A DNA stretch of 64,000 nucleotides, from assembly GCA_910585215.1 (NCBI GenBank), contig CAJUDQ010000008.1, forward strand, positions 1 to 64,000, given 5' to 3'. This DNA comes from an uncultured Lachnospiraceae bacterium (lineage in GTDB: Bacteria; Bacillota; Clostridia; Lachnospirales; Lachnospiraceae). The position numbers and the translations under genes were made by a program. Within the stretch, counting starts at the first letter, position 1. Every line of letters begins with the position of its first letter. Shown here piece after piece: positions 63,191-64,000 of this stretch. Below the pieces are notes generated by a model. That model made no database searches and was not told the DNA's origin. It saw nothing but the letters and a program-made list of their open reading frames with translations.

Positions 63191-63675
63191 TCTGGAAGAG
63201 CCTTTTCCACCTCATGCCAAAACTGCTTGGAATGATTCATTTGTCTGCGGTGACACAGTTCATGTACAATCACATAATCCAGCACTTTGGGAGGAGCAAG
63301 CATAAGCAGACAGTTAAAATTCAGATTTCCTCTGTCGCTGCAGCTTCCCCAAAGTGTCTTTTGATTTTTTATAGTAATACGTCCATAGGTAATATGCAGT
63401 TTTTCGGCAAAATATTTTACTCTTTTTGGTATTATCTGGCGTGCCTGTTCAGCTAAAACTTTTATCTGCTCCGCGGTAAGCTTTTGGTTTGGAGCTGCAT
63501 GATTTGGCTGTTTTTCCTGCTGTTTTTTTATATGTTTTTCTATCCAGTCCGATTTGTGTTCCACCAGTTTTTTTATTTCAGACAGAGGCAGACTATATGG
63601 AGCCCGCACAATTATTCGGGCATCTTTTGTCACCTCAATAGAAAGGGTTTTTCTGTTACTGCGTTTTATTTCCAT
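63112..63675 (-). CDS. YgjP-like metallopeptidase (DUF45/M48-like)
   Basis: A 187-aa zincin of the YgjP/WLM-like family. The zinc motif is VHELCHRRQMNHSKQFW, preceded by the family segment TLWGSCSDRGNLNFN and RITIKNQKTLWG. The N-terminal EIKRSNRKTLSIEV is typical. AGGAGAGAATAGG precedes the ATG. It converges with the rRNA methylase gene and the two coding regions overlap tail to tail by 79 bp. In cells the family is often next to restriction genes, but not here. Confidence 0.9.
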   Translation of the reverse strand: MEIKRSNRKTLSIEVTKDARIIVRAPYSLPLSEIKKLVEHKSDWIEKHIKKQQEKQPNHAAPNQKLTAEQIKVLAEQARQIIPKRVKYFAEKLHITYGRITIKNQKTLWGSCSDRGNLNFNCLLMLAPPKVLDYVIVHELCHRRQMNHSKQFWHEVEKALPDYKVWEEWLKENGAELISKSFRSPLG

Positions 63676-63853
63676 CCTATTCTCTCCTGTTTATTATCTG
63701 AATTTTTTGCTGTTTTTGACCCGATTTTATATTTTGTGAGAAATACTCACCTGTACCTTTATAGTATCAATTGTTTTCCTTTCAGATATTTCTGTCATTC
63801 CAAAAGATGCTGTGGCATATATTATAAAAGATTTTTAAATAACGAGGAAGGCC

Positions 63854-64000
63854 ATGCAGATAAACTTTCACTTAAACAATGCGGCAAAGGATTATTTTAC
63901 CCGCTTTTACTGTATTTTAGATGAAATGATTCAGGGAATGACTGAAGTCGAATTGAACGGCAGTATTTCTCATAATTTTATTGTACAGATGATTCCACAT
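63854..64000 (+). CDS. DUF305-like protein, partial at window edge
   Basis: Only the first 49 codons are present. GAGGAAGGCC precedes the ATG. The peptide (MQINFHLNNAAKDYFTRFYC ... NFIVQMIPH) ends in the M-I-P-H segment that begins the DUF305 helical domain, normally followed by another His. The partner sequence runs past 64000. Assignment rests on this short motif. Confidence 0.55.
   Translation, partial: MQINFHLNNAAKDYFTRFYCILDEMIQGMTEVELNGSISHNFIVQMIPH

Overview
The window looks like chromosome of a low-GC Gram-positive anaerobe of the Clostridia, most likely a gut Lachnospiraceae relative. The ffh-trmD-rplS-rbgA-rnhB block follows the Bacillus/Clostridium order, CotF-type spore coat genes are present, and there is a secreted M60 mucin-type peptidase with a dockerin. 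Almost all genes in the first 56 kb are on the minus strand. I saw no rRNA, tRNA or CRISPR array.

Region 1 (1-13.8 kb) is core housekeeping, read right to left: ylxM-ffh-rpsP-khpA-rimM-trmD-rplS, then three signal peptidase I genes interleaved with rbgA and rnhB, then a FliK-like/FlhB-tail pair (ylqG/ylqH), yraN, pgeF, a membrane-anchored GH25 muramidase and prs. Region 2 (13.9-17.3 kb) is a methyltransferase, ilvD and an FCD-type GntR regulator. A shared motif lies inside the ilvD promoter and upstream of the regulator promoter.

Region 3 (17.4-31.8 kb) is an accessory island. It is partitioned by four copies of what I read as the 3' end of an rRNA uracil-methyltransferase gene (rum/rlmD), a known target of serine-recombinase elements. 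Between the copies lie three cargo blocks. (a) A decaying restriction/helicase block holds a GmrSD-like DUF262/DUF1524/DUF4268 gene with a frameshift at a slippery A7 run, a PDDEXK-like gene with a 2-bp frameshift, a helicase remnant, an IS3 remnant, an intact RecD-like SF1 helicase and a serine recombinase remnant. (b) An intact, tightly coupled four-gene operon encodes a thymidylate kinase-like protein, a B12-binding-type radical SAM protein, a uracil-DNA-glycosylase-like protein and a membrane protein; this is the best candidate for an undescribed system. (c) A compact BcgI-like restriction-modification pair encodes a fused nuclease-methylase and a one-TRD specificity subunit.

Region 4 (31.8-42 kb) holds an acyltransferase-family gene, a split purine pathway end (stand-alone AICAR transformylase plus PurO-type IMP cyclohydrolase), a GH42 beta-galactosidase, two small spore coat proteins, and two ferredoxin/[FeFe]-hydrogenase-like/chemoreceptor chimeras. 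Region 5 (42-48.5 kb) is a TetR-DUF4180-ankyrin-ankyrin operon, a coiled-coil protein and a SUKH-domain protein. Region 6 (48.5-64 kb) holds aspartate kinase, a cell-surface pair (1762-aa M60 peptidase and a wall-anchored FIVAR protein), a flippase-like/pssA/psd phospholipid cluster on the plus strand, polyphosphate:AMP phosphotransferase, a Dabb protein, an RsmF-type rRNA methylase, a YgjP-type metallopeptidase and the start of a DUF305-like gene cut by the window edge.
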